A stretch of DNA of 51,848 bases from positions 1-51,848 of the forward strand of contig RPFO01000433.1 of the NCBI GenBank assembly GCA_009746045.1, read 5' to 3'. The translations under genes were made by a program, and so were the position numbers. Position 1 is the first letter of the stretch; the number at the start of each line of letters is the position of its first letter. Source of the DNA: Mesostigma viride (lineage: Eukaryota > Streptophyta > Mesostigmatophyceae > Mesostigmatales > Mesostigmataceae). This document shows positions 1 to 9,648 of the stretch, in pieces. The notes below the pieces were generated by a model that ran no database searches, was not told the DNA's origin, and saw nothing but the letters and a program-made list of their open reading frames with translations.

Positions 1-745
1 AAAGAGAGAGATACGTAGCAGCACCCCACATGTATTGATACGTAGCAGCACCCCCCCACATGTATTGATACGTAAGCAGCACCCCCCACATGTATTGATA
101 CGTAGCAGCACCCCCCACATGTATTTGATACGTAAGCAGCACCCCCCCACATGTATTGATACGTAGCACGCACCCCGACCACATGTATTGATACGTAGCA
201 GCACCCCCCACATGTATTGATTACGTAGCAGCAACCCCAGCCCCACATGTATTGATACGTAGCAGCACCCCCCACATGTATTGATACGTAGCAGCACCCC
301 CACATGTATTGATACGTAGCAGCACCCCCACATGTATGATACGTAGCAGCACACCCCCCACATGTATTGATACGTAGCAGCACCCCCCCACATGTATTGA
401 TACGTAGGCAGCACCCCCCACACATGTATTGATACGTAGCAGCACCCCCCCACATGTAAATTTTGATACGTAGCCGCACCCCCCCACATGTATTGATACG
501 TAGCCGCAACCCCCCACATGTATTGATACGTTAAGCCGCACCCCCCCACATGTATTGATACGTAGCACACCCCCCCACATGTATTGATACGTAGCAGCAC
601 CCCCCCACATGTATTGATGTAGCATGACCCCCCCACATGTATTGATACGTAGCAGCACCCCCCACATGTATTGATACGTAGCAGCACCCCCCACATGTAT
701 TGATACGTAGCAGCACCCCCCCACATGTATTCGATACGTAGCAGC
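1..745. repeat. ~30-bp minisatellite at left window edge
   Basis: About 25 head-to-tail copies of a 29-30 bp unit built on ACATGTATTGATACGTAGC followed by AGCA and a run of 5-7 C. Copies differ mostly by C-run length and single-base indels, which is typical of homopolymer slippage or read error. Open frames across it on the minus strand (for example 221-724) are low-complexity artefacts. The array starts at the first base, so its true length is unknown. Confidence 0.95.
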
Positions 746-906
746 ACAATTTTAGTCAGCCTACCCATCCACGTTTGCGGCAAAAAGATCACCTTTTTTT
801 TGTGTTTCGGCAAAATGAAGATTTCTTGCAAACTATCGTTATGCAGGCAGTAGCAACGTCCGATGTTATAATCCGGCAGGTAGCATGCAAACGTCGAAAC
901 GATATG
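746..906. repeat. Dispersed direct duplication, copy 1
   Basis: About 160 bp starting ACAATTTTAGTCAGCCTACC and ending in AAACGTCGAAACGATATG, repeated with moderate divergence at 1316-1478. The copies share a T-run, a TTATAATCC block and the last ~25 bases almost exactly. Nothing coding is recognisable. Between the copies (907-1315) I see no gene or repeat. Confidence 0.8.
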
Positions 907-1315
907 AAGGGGAAAAAAAGCATCAAACAGGAGCACCGATTAGAAACGCAGCAAATGCAGTAATGTGCACATCTACACCTACAACCTAACCAGACCAAAG
1001 GCATAGCAAACATGGAAAGGGTGACCCAAGTGAAAGCCTTAGCACCACCATGATCGACATGTGCGAGACCAAGAAACGCTCCATGGCAACTAGACTAAAG
1101 GGATGGATGCCAGATGTGGATTAGGATCGGCTTAGCTGACTCTACCGAGATGTCTGCAGGGTTTCGCTAGCAACGAAAAAGAAGGAAGCCAGACATTTTT
1201 ATCACTCTTGCTGCAACATAGAGTTTCTTGCGATGGCAGCAAGGACATGTCTTCGCCCAGCTGCTAACTGTGTCGTCGGCGTGCATGCGCTGTTTTAGTT
1301 GCCGTTTTTGATAGA

Positions 1316-1478
1316 ACAATTTTAGTCAGCCTACCATCCAGGATGCGGCAAAAGCTCACCTTTTTTTTGGTTGTGCGGCGAAAGCAGACCGATTTCCTTG
1401 TAAACTTCCGGCACCAGGCAGGTATCAACGTAGGATTTTATAATCCAGCAGGTAGCATGCAAACGTCGAAACGATATG
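1316..1478. repeat. Dispersed direct duplication, copy 2
   Basis: Second copy of the 746-906 segment, same orientation, 570 bp downstream. Endpoints are clear on both sides (ACAATTTTAG at the left, GATATG at the right). The pair could be a local duplication or remnants of an element with direct terminal repeats, but no internal coding sequence supports the latter. Confidence 0.8.
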
Positions 1479-2299
1479 GCAGCTCGTATCAGCTATGGGT
1501 CTCTCTGCGCCTGCGCTTCTTTTTTCGATGGGCGATGGGACGGTCGCAATTTCGCAAAACGGACGGGCGTCACAGGGCTGAACGGTATTGAAAAAATTGG
1601 AAACGTGGCATCCTCGTTCCTCCCACGGGAACTGAAAACTGGAAGCGCGGCGCTGGTGCAAAAGCTCGATCCCATCTTTTGGAACCAAGCTAGCGGATTG
1701 GACGACATCCAATATGCCGTCACCCGTGCTTGTGGCCGCAGGTATAAAAAGAGACGACCTCCAGCCCATTTACCTGGGAACATTCGGATGTTTGGCTGAA
1801 CTCGTTACCATGCAAGAAATGTTCAATGAGGTTCTGGGTTCGATTCTGGTGTGGTAATGGAAATAAATTTTTTTCTGCACATCTACTGAAATCAGTCATA
1901 GCACCAAACGTTCACGCTGCAGCGAGACGCTATAGCCCTGGAGGCCGCTGATAAACCTGACATCCGGTATGTCTTACTATCATAGATGCCGAACTATATA
2001 ATAATAATAGTCTATACCACTTTTTCTTGTAAATCATTTACTAAATAATGATTCTATATACTTTAACATACCATATTATTAAAGTATGTGGAATTTAACC
2101 ATGCTATTCACAATATATTATACAATCTTTGCAAAATATTACTGTAATTAGTATATATATTTTCTGATAAACAATTTTATCAATGCTACTGTGTTATTTT
2201 TGTTATTCTCGCCATGCAGGTATCTGAGTGTTCTGGGAGAACTAATAAGAGAATGAGCCGCGAAGGTGAGGAAAACCTGAAATCTTTTCGTCCTTATTG
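1479..2299. other. Non-coding stretch, AT-rich to the right
   Basis: An open frame at 1476-1799 has no recognisable domain and competes with minus-strand frames over the same bases, so I do not call it. A TATA-like GTATAAAAAG sits near 1740. From about 1980 to 2200 the sequence is strongly AT-rich, unlike the rest of the window, and forms the left flank of the transposon. Confidence 0.5.
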
Positions 2300-2557
2300 G
2301 GGTCTCTCTGCAGCTAGACCATTTATAACCACAAGCAATAGCTTAAATTCAAGGGTCTCGCTGCAGCTAGACCCTCTTTATGGTTGCTATAAAATTAATG
2401 AATCAGAAGTCTGTGATTTAACAATCGCACGCCGCAATGAAGGGTCTAGCTGCAGCGAGACCCCAATCTTGGTCGGGGTATGCTAAGTTCACCACATCAG
2501 GTAATCTTTTCGTCTAACGGAAAAAGCCCCTCTAAGGGTCTAGCTGCAGCTAGACCC
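2300..2557. repeat. Cluster of four 22-bp palindromes upstream of transposase
   Basis: Copies at 2300-2320, 2353-2374, 2442-2463 and 2536-2557. The last is a perfect palindrome; the others differ at one or two central positions (CTCTGCAG or CGCTGCAG versions). Each has a PstI-like CTGCAG core and GGGTCT/AGACCC arms. They precede the transposase start at 2573, so transposase-binding or subterminal sites are plausible but unproven. Confidence 0.85.
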
Positions 2558-2572
2558 CAATCGTGGTAAAAA

Positions 2573-5500
2573 ATGATACACTTTCGAACTTTGTCTGTAA
2601 TTGTCGCTTTTCCCAACGATACTCGATTTGCATGGATTTCGTTGTGCCGGTCGTCATGGCATGCAGCACGCGAACGGGTGGGAGTTTTCGCCCTTGCGTC
2701 CGGTCGTCCAGGATTCAGTGCAATTAAGTTGAACACCGGGACGAAGCAGTCAACTGGCGCAAAAAGGGTTTTCGGAGATGAGAACCAGAATCCAGCGCAG
2801 CCTGAAGCCAAGGAAGTCAAGCGGCCGGGAGAATACTCGAAATCAAAGAGGGTTATTGGGGAATATTTCGCTGACCAGGCGTTTGAAGCGGCTCAGGCGA
2901 TGACAAAACCCGAGGGGCGGGGGCCGGCTTTCGACCAGATGATTGCTGGCTTTAACTCTAGGGCCGCTGAACTAGGTCACGGGAAGTATCATGAGGAGGC
3001 GAAAAAGCTTTACAATCAGGAGCGGATGGCAGAACTGAACAGGTTCTGGGTGGCTCGGATTAACGGCTTTTTTGATGGTCTGACCAAAAGCGACGCAGAC
3101 AGAGACGTCAGGATGGTGCTGATGTCCACGCTTTACTGTGGTGACGACTTGGAGAAGGAGTTTTCGGCCGCGGAGTTGGAGAACCTGACGGGGATGGACG
3201 CCAAGAAGATTCGCGGAATTCGCGCGATACGAAGGCAGCAGAAGTTGGACTACCTCAGACACGCGCAGGCTCGCAAGGGGCGCCCTTTGCCGCAATTCGT
3301 GATTGACGCGATAGTGGACGCGTGGATGCACGATGATGAGTCGCGCGCCTCCTCCCAGATGAAGGATGTCAAGCGCACTTACAGCAGGGAGGGTCGTGGC
3401 AATCACGGGGTGCTCGTCGCCGTTGAGGGAGCGCGCTATTACATGACCTCCAAGGAGGACATGTACAATCACTTTCTCGAAAAGCATGCGTACTGGAACA
3501 AAAGGAGTAACCAGTATGATAAGGACGTGGGCATTCACGTGGGCTACACGACCTTCTGCAAATACGCGCCCGATTGCATCAAGGGCAAGTGGAAGGAGAG
3601 GAACCTGTGCGCGTGTGAGAAGCACGTCACCATGCAGTCGGCCATGGGGGCGTGGACCAAGCACTCCAATGCGAACCACGGCAAGAACTGCAAGTGTGGC
3701 GCGGAGTGTGCGGGATGCTCCAAGTACAGAGAGCCGGACGGTACTTGCGGAATGTGGAAAGCCATTCACTCGACGGACTGGATCAAGCACTTTCACTGCC
3801 CGGTGTCCGCCGAGACTGACGGCAGGGATAACGGGCTGCGTGAAGGGGGCGGAATGGGCGGGGGGATGGAAGAGGGGGAGGGGGAAGATGAATGGCGGGG
3901 ACGGGACCTGGAAGACCTCGACATTTCTGAGAGGCTGGTGGAGGACGAAGATGGGGTGCCGAGGACGGAGAGGGTTCACCGCATACTGAAGATGGCGTGT
4001 GTGGAGGGGTTCTGTCCTGAGGAATCATGCGGCATCCATAATAACTGGGTGCAGTGTGATCGGGACAAGAATTCCACGGAGATTCTGAATTGGTTCAAGT
4101 TCGAGATGGTGGAGCAGACTGTGACCCGACGGGTGATGTGAGTTGGTTTCGATTTTATTTCTCCGTTAATATGTTGTTGACTTTTTTTTTTGTGACCTAT
4201 AGCTGCAGCGAGACCCTTTGTGAGTTGCAGTTATCTTATCGAAATGCGATTTTATTGCAAATCGAAACTGTCTGCGGACCTTTGCGAAACAGGGCGAGAC
4301 CGATGGCAGGGCGGCGAAGAAGGTGAAGCGGCCCGAGCAAGTCCAAATGAGGTCCACCCCAGCTGAGCTGCGGGACGAGATTCTTAAGATGTGGGACAAG
4401 TTCACCGTGCACTGCTTTACGGCCTGGTCGCAGGCGGATACAATCAAGGATCGGGAGAAGAATCTGAGAGAGGGGGACGTGCTCGTGCACGGCGACTGGG
4501 CCGAGAACTACGAGAACAGCAGCTACGTCCAACTGCAGTCGCAGTACTTCCACAAGCGCAGCCACATCCTGATGCCCATGATCGTGCGTTATCGGCTCAA
4601 CGGCGAGCTGGAAAAGCGCGTCTTCTTTTTCCTGGGGGATTCCAGTATCAAGCGGGGCGAGCGCGCACTCGTATACGCTCTTCGCAAGATTCTGGAAACC
4701 CTGCGGGTAGAAGTAGGGGTAGAGGTGCGAAACCTGTACATGTGCTCGGACAACTGCGCGGTGCAGTTTAAGTCCAGGTACGTGATTAACCAGATTAACG
4801 GTCTGCTCATGGGGGATCCCGACCTGCAGGCCTTTGAGTTCCACTACATGGGGGAGCAGCATGGGAAGGGGGAGGTGGATGGTCAAGGAGCGAAGTGCAA
4901 GTGCGTCTTGAGGGAAATGCAGAGGATTCCCGAAAACCAGCACATACTTGAGACCCACCAGCTAGTCGCCTACTTGAACCAGAACTGGCAGGGCGGCAAG
5001 ACATCGAGCAGGGAGTCGGCCCGCGCGCGGGCCGAGAACGTCACTCGCCACTTCTTCCTTTTACCCCCGGTACGGAATTTTGTGTTATTTCAGGTTTTAA
5101 GACGTCAACTGCCGCTGTTCTATAAAAATTCAAACCCAATAAAGGTATCTCTGCAGAGAGACCCTATATACTGTCCATGGGTTGCTTTTCTTTTAGGTAT
5201 GAAATTTCGCTTGTTCTTTCGGTATGAAGGGGTCTCTCTGCAGCTATACCCTGTGTCGAATTTCGATCACTTGATATCTTGTCGTACGTTGTTATTATGA
5301 TTCGAATGGGGTCTCTCTGCAGCTATACCCTGTGTCGAATTTTGATCACTTGATATCTTGTCGTACGTTGTTATTATGATTCGAATGGGGTCTCTCTGCA
5401 GCTATACCCTGTGTCGAATTTTGATCACTTGATGTCTTGTCGTTAATTTTTTTTTAAGGGGTCTCTCTGCAGCTATACCCTGTTTTATTGGTTTTTGGTC

Positions 5501-6298
5501 AATTTTGCTAATTTGAACGGTATTCTTTTTGTCCTAACTATTTGATGACAGGACGTCGAGTCCGGCCGACGCGCGGAGGTTGAGGAGGTGCCTGGCATCA
5601 AGAAGGCGCATTGGTGGCGACTGGACAAGTCCGACCCTGGCCTTTTGATGATTAGGCGCTATTCCTGCTACTGTCCGCCCTGTTTGGCTGGGCGGTTTGA
5701 GGGATGTCTAAGCGAGTGGTCGTTTATCATCGAGTTCAATGATGCAGGAAGCTCGATGAAAACTGTCCGTTTGCTGCCACCGAGCCAGCCCAACCCTCCG
5801 GTTCGCATGGTGACGCGGGGGGAGCAGCTGAAGGACAAGCGGGAGGCGATGGGCCGGCAGATGAGACTCCACGACTATGTGGCAGTTCCATCGGACAAGG
5901 ACACGGATCACGATCCCATCCACCCGTTCTGGTTGGCTGAGGTTGTAAGCGAAGCCGGGCCGATCGTGTTAGACGAGAACTTCGAGAGGTGGGTCGAGGG
6001 CCGGAACGGACGGGAGAAGGAGCTGTTCCTCGCCGGGAACGGCATTCTTCCCGTTCGGATTTGGAAGCGGGATAAGCATGACCCCCTGCATTTCACGCTC
6101 AACGTTGAGGATTGGCCACCGTCACGCCAGCCCGAGCTTGTGAATTGCTATCTCTGCGTCGCTCCGGCTCTCCGGCTAGAAGCACGCGTGCGCAGCGACG
6201 GAATGTGTGCCGACATCAGGATGAGCAAGGAGCTCGACAAGTGGCTTACTACGCTGGTGATCAAGGATGAAGCCCCGGAGGGGCCGGCACCGACTTAA
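2573..6298 (+). CDS. DDE-type transposase, three exons
   Basis: Exons 2573-4132, 4293-5069 and 5552-6298 join in phase 0 to about 1,027 codons; donors are CGG|GTGATG and CCG|GTACGG, acceptors AACAG|GGCGAG and GACAG|GACGTC. Exon 1 has a basic N-terminal half and a Cys/His-rich segment (CACEKH, CKCGAECAGC) that may bind zinc. Exon 2 carries the probable catalytic acids: D in HGDWAENY (codon at 4494), D in CSDNCAVQF (4749) and E in HGKGEVDG (4872). Exon 3 has a second Cys motif (CYCPPCLAGRFEGC). The DWAENY / SDN / HGKGEVDG layout resembles a family of uncharacterised transposase-derived proteins in animals; that is from memory and the superfamily is not assigned. No internal stop or frameshift is visible, so it may be intact. 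The ATG at 2573 is simply the first in frame; a downstream start is possible. Confidence 0.65.
4133..4292 (+). other. Intron 1 of transposase with partial palindrome
   Basis: A 160-bp intron inferred from the frame change between two conserved blocks. It holds a T-run and one half-degenerate copy of the palindrome (AGCTGCAGCGAGACCC at about 4201-4216). Confidence 0.55.
5146..5480. repeat. Intronic palindromes and ~79-bp tandem units
   Basis: Intron 2 (5070-5551) contains palindrome copies at about 5146, 5229, 5308, 5387 and 5458. The last four head near-identical tandem units with 79, 79 and 71 bp spacing; each unit runs from GGGGTCTCTCTGCAGCTATA through TGATCACTTGATATCTTG to GATTCGAA. The 3' half of these copies reads CTATACCC instead of CTAGACCC, a shared variant showing they amplified from one another. 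Confidence 0.9.
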
Positions 6299-6385
6299 AT
6301 TAACAAGAAATTGGGGTCTCGCTGCGGGTAGACGACGCCCTAGTTTCGGCTCGTATTATATCTTTAGAGTGGGGCTTCAGTAGGG

Positions 6386-6390
6386 TGTAA
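6386..6390 (+). terminator. UGUAA poly(A) signal of transposase gene
   Basis: TGTAA lies about 90 bp after the stop codon. UGUAA is the known poly(A) signal of volvocine green algae; its use here is inferred. Confidence 0.35.
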
Positions 6391-6565
6391 AAAGGTGGCC
6401 GCATATATTGTATATATTTTTCGAGATCTTTCTGTGGTCAAGTTTAAGGGTAGTTGATAATTTTTTGCGGCCTTCAATTAACAGTTATTTTTTACTGCAA
6501 CATAATTTTATGCTGTATATTTAAATAATGATAAGGATTTCGACATTTGTTTCTGCATGTCGAGA

Positions 6566-6778
6566 ATTTATTGCTCCACCCCCACAAAAAAAATCGTTCC
6601 GGAACTGTTCGAAGCGAATAGCACTGACAGGATTCGAACCCGGGTCCACATTAATGTTCGGAGTGAGGTAGGCCAGCCATCATGTTCCGCACTCAAATCT
6701 GGCTCGGGTCCGATCCCTTCCATTGCTCTTCGCTTCGAACAGCTCCGGAACAAGTTTTGTGGGGTTGGAGCAATAAAT
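6566..6778. mobile_element. MITE with ~55-bp terminal inverted repeats
   Basis: Left arm 6566-6623 begins ATTTATTGCTCC; right arm 6724-6778 is its inverse ending GGAGCAATAAAT. The arms share GTTCCGGA, CTGTTCGAAGCGAA and CCCCACAAAA with a few mismatches. The ~100-bp core has no ORF but contains, on the minus strand, GGTTCGAATCC, an exact match to the pol III B-box consensus. No convincing TSD was found. Confidence 0.8.
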
Positions 6779-6933
6779 ACTTATTTGCCGGGCGCAGTTG
6801 TCATTCCGCCTAGTACAATTGCGTCACTAGTACAATTTTTGTCTGGGTACGGTACGAACCAATAACGCAATATTTAGTATCTAATCGCCGCTGCTCTTGC
6901 TGAATTTTATCCGGAAGCTGAAACAGGTGTCCG

Positions 6934-7536
6934 GTGAAGCGAATACTAGTGACTGGTGGTCGTGCCCTTCCATTACTCCTTATCGACAAATTTTGGGTTC
7001 TACCTGCAGTTATAACCCTTGCGCGTCTGGCTGTCGGGGTCACCAATTTCCTGTCGATTGCAAGCAGCCAACCTTGCCGAAATTTAACACTGTCACAAAT
7101 GGAGCAGAGCAATATTTTCGGTTCTCAGCATACCTATGTGATGGTCGACAAAAATGAGCACGCTGCAAACATCAGAATTGATGTAGAGTTGCTCGGACCT
7201 TCTGCACAGTGGGGTGCAGGTGTCATTGCGTTCGGCAATGGCATGATCGATCTGGTGCCACCCGATTCAGATTTGAACCCTGCTTACCAATGCGTGCCTG
7301 ACAATCAGGCGAGAGTGGTGGTGGAGAGCACGGAAATTCCGGGCTCTCCCAATGTATCAATGATGCGCCTGAGGGCCGAGGCCCAGCAGGAGTTCCTGGC
7401 TGCTGCGGAGAACGGCGGGGCCAAGTGGAACACCAAAATGTATACAGGCGAGCCTCCCAACTACAGGGGAGACCAGTACCAGGGAGTGTACTCCTTCGGC
7501 GATTTTGACATCGACGGATGGGGCACCTTTTTCTAG
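6934..7536 (+). CDS. Unidentified ORF, about 146-200 residues
   Basis: I do not recognise this protein. The frame is open from about 6934 (GTG) to TAG at 7534-7536; the first ATG that gives a normal-looking globular sequence is at 7099. A palindrome-like GGGTTCTACCTGCAG motif at 6995-7018 resembles the transposon palindromes, so the part before 7099 may be leader rather than coding. The 7099-7536 stretch has balanced composition, no membrane segment, a Gly/Trp-rich start (GPSAQWGAGVIAFGNG) and an acidic aromatic C-terminus (YSFGDFDIDGWGTFF). It could be an exon of an adjacent transposon or a small host gene. Coding status is moderate, function unknown. Confidence 0.4.
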   Translation: MKRILVTGGRALPLLLIDKFWVLPAVITLARLAVGVTNFLSIASSQPCRNLTLSQMEQSNIFGSQHTYVMVDKNEHAANIRIDVELLGPSAQWGAGVIAFGNGMIDLVPPDSDLNPAYQCVPDNQARVVVESTEIPGSPNVSMMRLRAEAQQEFLAAAENGGAKWNTKMYTGEPPNYRGDQYQGVYSFGDFDIDGWGTFF

Positions 7537-7969
7537 GCGCAATGCCTAAGTTGTCAAATACTCCGACAATGTCAAAATTGCGAATGATAAAATTACGGAC
7601 ATGTGCACATATATGTACTGATTCAATAAAAAATTTCGGCAATTTTGTTCCCGGCATTGATAATCAAAAGCTGCTAGCAAGCCAAGGACTTCAAAAGTGG
7701 CAATAGATCGATGTAGGTCGTCGATAAACTTGTCTAGTCGTCATATTTCGGTCGCAAAATTCGTGCGTGGCCTGCAGGCATCGGACAAAGTGCACGCAAC
7801 AGCAGGAGTCGGTTGAGTTCGAAGCACGGCAGACACAAAATTTCGGCGCAAAGTCCGTCGGGCGAAAAATTCGCTCGGCTGCCAAATTTTCGGCAAGAAT
7901 TTCGGCGCAATGTCCGGTTTTCGGACGATTGAAATTAGCGTTTTTTTCTTGCAAAAATCTACCCCATTC
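7537..7969. other. No gene recognised
   Basis: Several copies of a short AATTTCGGCRMAA-like word (for example around 7630, 7840, 7895) are visible, but no open frame with recognisable content on either strand. Confidence 0.4.
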
Positions 7970-8019
7970 CGCGTGGGACCACCCAGCAGGAACCCCGTGA
8001 GCGCCGTCAGCTTAATCAC
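7970..8019 (-). pseudogene. Short LINE reverse-transcriptase fragment
   Basis: On the minus strand this reads LTALTGFLL, matching almost base for base the start of the RT fragment at 28741 (CTGACGGCGCTCAC then GGGTTCCTGCT). It is only ~45 bp but the match is too long for chance. It marks a truncated copy of the same LINE family as the 28.7-32.6 kb element. Confidence 0.5.
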
Positions 8020-8241
8020 CGGGGCTGGGAGCTGGAGAATATATATAGGCCTGTATATATCAAGGAGACAACCAGCGCAGGCCAGAAATCGGGAGAATCC
8101 GGACCATGGTAGCTCAAGCCTGCCGTTATCTTGTCCGCGTGTTCGAGTCGTTCAGGATGATGAAGATGAATGGTGATGGAAATGTGAATCCTTGTGCATT
8201 GAAATTATGGCCTGTATCTATATTAATTGTAGGCTGGGGCC

Positions 8242-8792
8242 TCCCTCACGGCAGGTTACACGGCGGACCGGGCGGAGCGGGCCAAGCTCCTGGCCTACGG
8301 CGACGTCGCGCACCATCGTGTGGTGCCCTTTGTCGTGGAGGAGTTTGGGGCCATGGGGCCCCTGACCTCCGCCTTCTGCAAGGAGTGTTGCCGGCTCCGG
8401 GAGAACCGGCTGGACCTGGAGGGCCAGCGGGCCCCATGGTCGGCGCGGACCTGGACGTCATATTGGCGTCAGCGCTTGTCGGTGGCGCTGTCTCGGGCCA
8501 TGGCTGATATCATGCTCCGCCCGGCCGTACGCGGGCTGATTTTGCGGTGCAGCAGGGCTATTAGGTTCCTCCCGTTAGGCGTTTCCATTGGTCTTATCGT
8601 AGTATAGAGCTTTGACATGGCTCTGTATATATATAGGTTTCTAGCTGGGCGTTTGCTTTGGTTTGAGTGATTTCCCTATGACTCAAACCAAAGCAAACGC
8701 CCAGATATTTTAAAATAGGCCCCTTCTCTGGGCTATGTGCTACATATACTCCCAACGGAGTTATGATGTTCCTAATTAATTAATTAATTAAT
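8242..8792 (+). mobile_element. Decayed LINE 3' end (tail family B)
   Basis: 8250-8607 translates across a frameshift to a late RT/C-terminal block (VVPFVVEEFGAMGP) of the kind seen near the end of non-LTR retrotransposon ORF2. It is followed by the tail-B signature at 8716-8792: CCCCTTCTC, then ATGTGCTACATAT, CTCC...GGAG and TTCCTAATTAATTAATTAAT. The same signature ends the LINE copies at 37.9/40.7 kb and 45.7 kb and, inverted, at 27.5/28.2 kb. Confidence 0.55.
8645..8704. repeat. Perfect 24-bp hairpin with 12-base loop
   Basis: Left arm 8645-8668 begins CTGGGCGTTTGC; right arm 8681-8704 is its exact reverse complement; the loop is GATTTCCCTATG. No mismatch in 24 bp, unlike the decayed LINE around it. 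Confidence 0.95.
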
Positions 8793-9386
8793 ATCCATGC
8801 CAGTTGACTGTCTAACAACTCTGCCCGACTGCCCCCGGGGTACCGATTTAGTCGCGCCGGATATTACCAACTACGATGCTGTGCTACAGTAATATGTGGG
8901 TTGCAGCCGAACGTAGCGAGGCTATGGCGGCGTAGAGGATAGCAGGCGATAGCTTCGGCCATCCGCGACCAGCGACATACCAACGGATTCGCCGTGAAAA
9001 GGTGCGTCTAACGATACCCATATAAGCAACTTTCATTTGGTCCTTGAGCCGCCACGCTATCTGTGATGTCGGCTGGCAAGGCGTACAGGAAGTACGGCTG
9101 ATGCCTAGAGGCATACAGAATAGCGTGACGGCTCACTACAAATGGACCTGGAATAGTGGTAGAACAGCTCAGGAAGCTGGACGCTTCCTGGTAGTGCTGT
9201 TTCTACTCACCCTTTACACCTTTAACCATGCGATCCTGCTGAGGAACAGGCTCTCGCATAACTCGGTGACCGGAAGTCACCATGACACCCGATACAGACC
9301 CAACCTGACATTGCAGTCACGGATGGTGCAATGCAGGCTTCCCCCAGCATAACCCCTGGAATGGGACACCTTTTTTCGCTATCTAA
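8793..9386. other. No gene recognised; upstream of L1-like element
   Basis: An open frame at 9044-9352 has no recognisable domain. The stretch may include 5' sequence of the downstream LINE, but no boundary or TSD is visible. Confidence 0.35.
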
Positions 9387-9596
9387 CTCTTTATTGCTCC
9401 TGTTGTCCTCGTTGTCATACCTGCTCCGGCGGCACGGCTGCCGGTCCTACCCCATGATCTCGACATGATGCCCTCCTCAACTGGCTCTCTCGAGGAAGCG
9501 ACAGCGCAGGACGACCCCTCGGCCAAACGGGCGCAGCCAACGGTCACCACAGCCGACGCAACCAAGCGGGCGCGTGCGTCGTCTTCCAAGGCATGA
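9387..9596 (+). pseudogene. LINE ORF1, C-terminal remnant
   Basis: Open from the codon after a TAA at 9384 to TGA at 9594-9596, about 69 residues. Composition is acidic/Ser-Thr, then Lys-Arg-Ala rich (AKRAQPTVTTADATKRARAS), typical of the disordered end of a LINE ORF1 protein. Called from its position just upstream of ORF2; no conserved domain remains. Confidence 0.45.
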
Positions 9597-9648
9597 GAGG
9601 TACGCCAACGCTCGCATCCTTCTGCATTCTCTCCCCTTCTACTAACTT

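Larger units (their letters stand above)
2300..6390 (+). mobile_element. DNA transposon with DDE-type transposase and palindromic motifs
   Basis: A single three-exon transposase gene is bracketed by copies of a 22-bp palindrome (11-base half-site GGGTCTAGCTG plus its reverse complement): four copies upstream (2300-2557), one partial in intron 1 (about 4196-4216), five in intron 2 (5146-5480) and one degenerate copy 15 bp after the stop (6313-6332). Boundaries are set by these motifs and by a UGUAA signal; I could not find long terminal inverted repeats or a TSD, so the true ends are uncertain. The superfamily is unassigned. Confidence 0.6.

Noticed and set aside
746-1478. LTR retrotransposon with short LTRs
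   Set aside because: The two direct copies are only 570 bp apart, lack TG...CA ends, and enclose no primer-binding site, polypurine tract or coding sequence.
1825-1860. tRNA 3' end (GGTTCGATTC)
   Set aside because: The putative T-stem does not pair and there is no A-box at the right distance.
2972-3979. 335-residue minus-strand ORF
   Set aside because: It is the antisense shadow of transposase exon 1, with no recognisable domain and a biased composition.
6625-6660. Functional tRNA gene on the minus strand
   Set aside because: It has a B-box and a partial T-arm, but the upstream sequence gives no matching acceptor stem or anticodon arm; it lies in a MITE core.
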